This document shows positions 63,898-64,000 of a stretch of DNA of 64,000 nucleotides, one piece after another. Made by a program: the position numbers and the translations under genes. Position 1 is the stretch's first letter, and the number at the start of each line of letters is the position of its first letter. The stretch is taken from the NCBI RefSeq assembly GCF_001907195.1, contig NZ_LVWA01000003.1, positions 550,965 through 614,964 of the forward strand, written 5' to 3'. The notes under the pieces were generated by a model. That model worked only from the letters and a program-made list of their open reading frames with translations. It was not told where the DNA came from and searched no databases. This DNA is from Pontibacter flavimaris (GTDB lineage: Bacteria; Bacteroidota; Bacteroidia; Cytophagales; Hymenobacteraceae).

Positions 63898-64000
63898 CTA
63901 AGCAGCTTCTTTTTTGAGTTCATGAAGCCTTCGCTCCAGGTACATAATCTTTACTTGCTTATACTTCTCCTGGTATGCCGCTAACTCCACGGGGCTGAAC
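63898..64000 (-). CDS. Hypothetical protein, C-terminal part (start outside window)
   Basis: The minus strand at the right edge encodes FSPVELAAYQEKYKQVKI then MYLERRLHELKKEAA before a TAG stop. The frame continues out of the window. The helical charged tail recalls C-termini of Rpn/PD-(D/E)XK-type transposase-like proteins but is too short to assign. A perfect AAGTATAA copy lies inside it, so it belongs to the native-type DNA beyond the cassette-like block. Confidence 0.6.
   Translation of the reverse strand, partial: FSPVELAAYQEKYKQVKIMYLERRLHELKKEAA

Overview
The window looks like part of the chromosome of a GC-rich member of the Bacteroidota, most likely Hymenobacteraceae (Pontibacter-like; lineage inferred from gene content, no search was possible). 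Evidence: a SusC/SusD pair, another TonB-dependent receptor, families largely restricted to this phylum (DUF5683, DUF4290, DUF3109, TIGR02757), LytTR and 7TM-DISM signalling proteins, and TAnnTTTG promoter elements. No phage, plasmid, insertion sequence, rRNA or CRISPR array was seen.

Layout. 0-9 kb: 3' end of yidC, two small lipoproteins, two DUF2382 stress-type proteins, then the housekeeping run metal hydrolase-parA-parB-DUF5683-dapB-lepB. 9-14.4 kb: two paralogous small lipoproteins, an alpha/beta hydrolase, and a divergent histidine kinase / LytTR regulator pair. 14.9-21 kb: sodium-solute symporter, secreted hydrolase, TonB receptor and 3-hydroxybutyrate dehydrogenase, possibly one uptake and catabolic set. 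21-27.5 kb: mutS2, a YhcH protein, a MATE exporter, a HipA-like kinase/DUF3037 operon and a decayed thioesterase gene. 27.5-34.6 kb: S9 peptidase divergent from a SusCD pair, suggesting peptide use. 35-58 kb: mostly core genes (efp, accB, accC, pcrA-like helicase, DUF4290, murA, arsC, ung, apaG, kdsA, cphA), with conserved hypotheticals and a tRNA-Cys. 58.5-64 kb: an AT-richer block with every gene on the minus strand.

Two signals stand out. First, the octamer AAGTATAA (or TTATACTT) is scattered through the window about 95 times by hand count, where base composition predicts about one. It lies between genes, inside genes (forcing rare ATA-CTT, TAT-AAA and AGT-ATA codons) and paired within terminator stems, much as uptake sequences do in Neisseria. 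Second, the 58.5-63.9 kb block contains no perfect copy of it. There, single-gene units are separated by imperfect 66-68 bp hairpins with CTAAC / GTTAG ends; two genes end with their stop codon inside such a site. This is the architecture of integron attC sites and gene cassettes, with no integrase in view.

Several families of interspersed intergenic repeats also abut stop or start codons, and one appears to supply the last codons and the stop of a methyltransferase gene. All coordinates and counts were made by eye; family names come from recognising motifs and overall sequence character.
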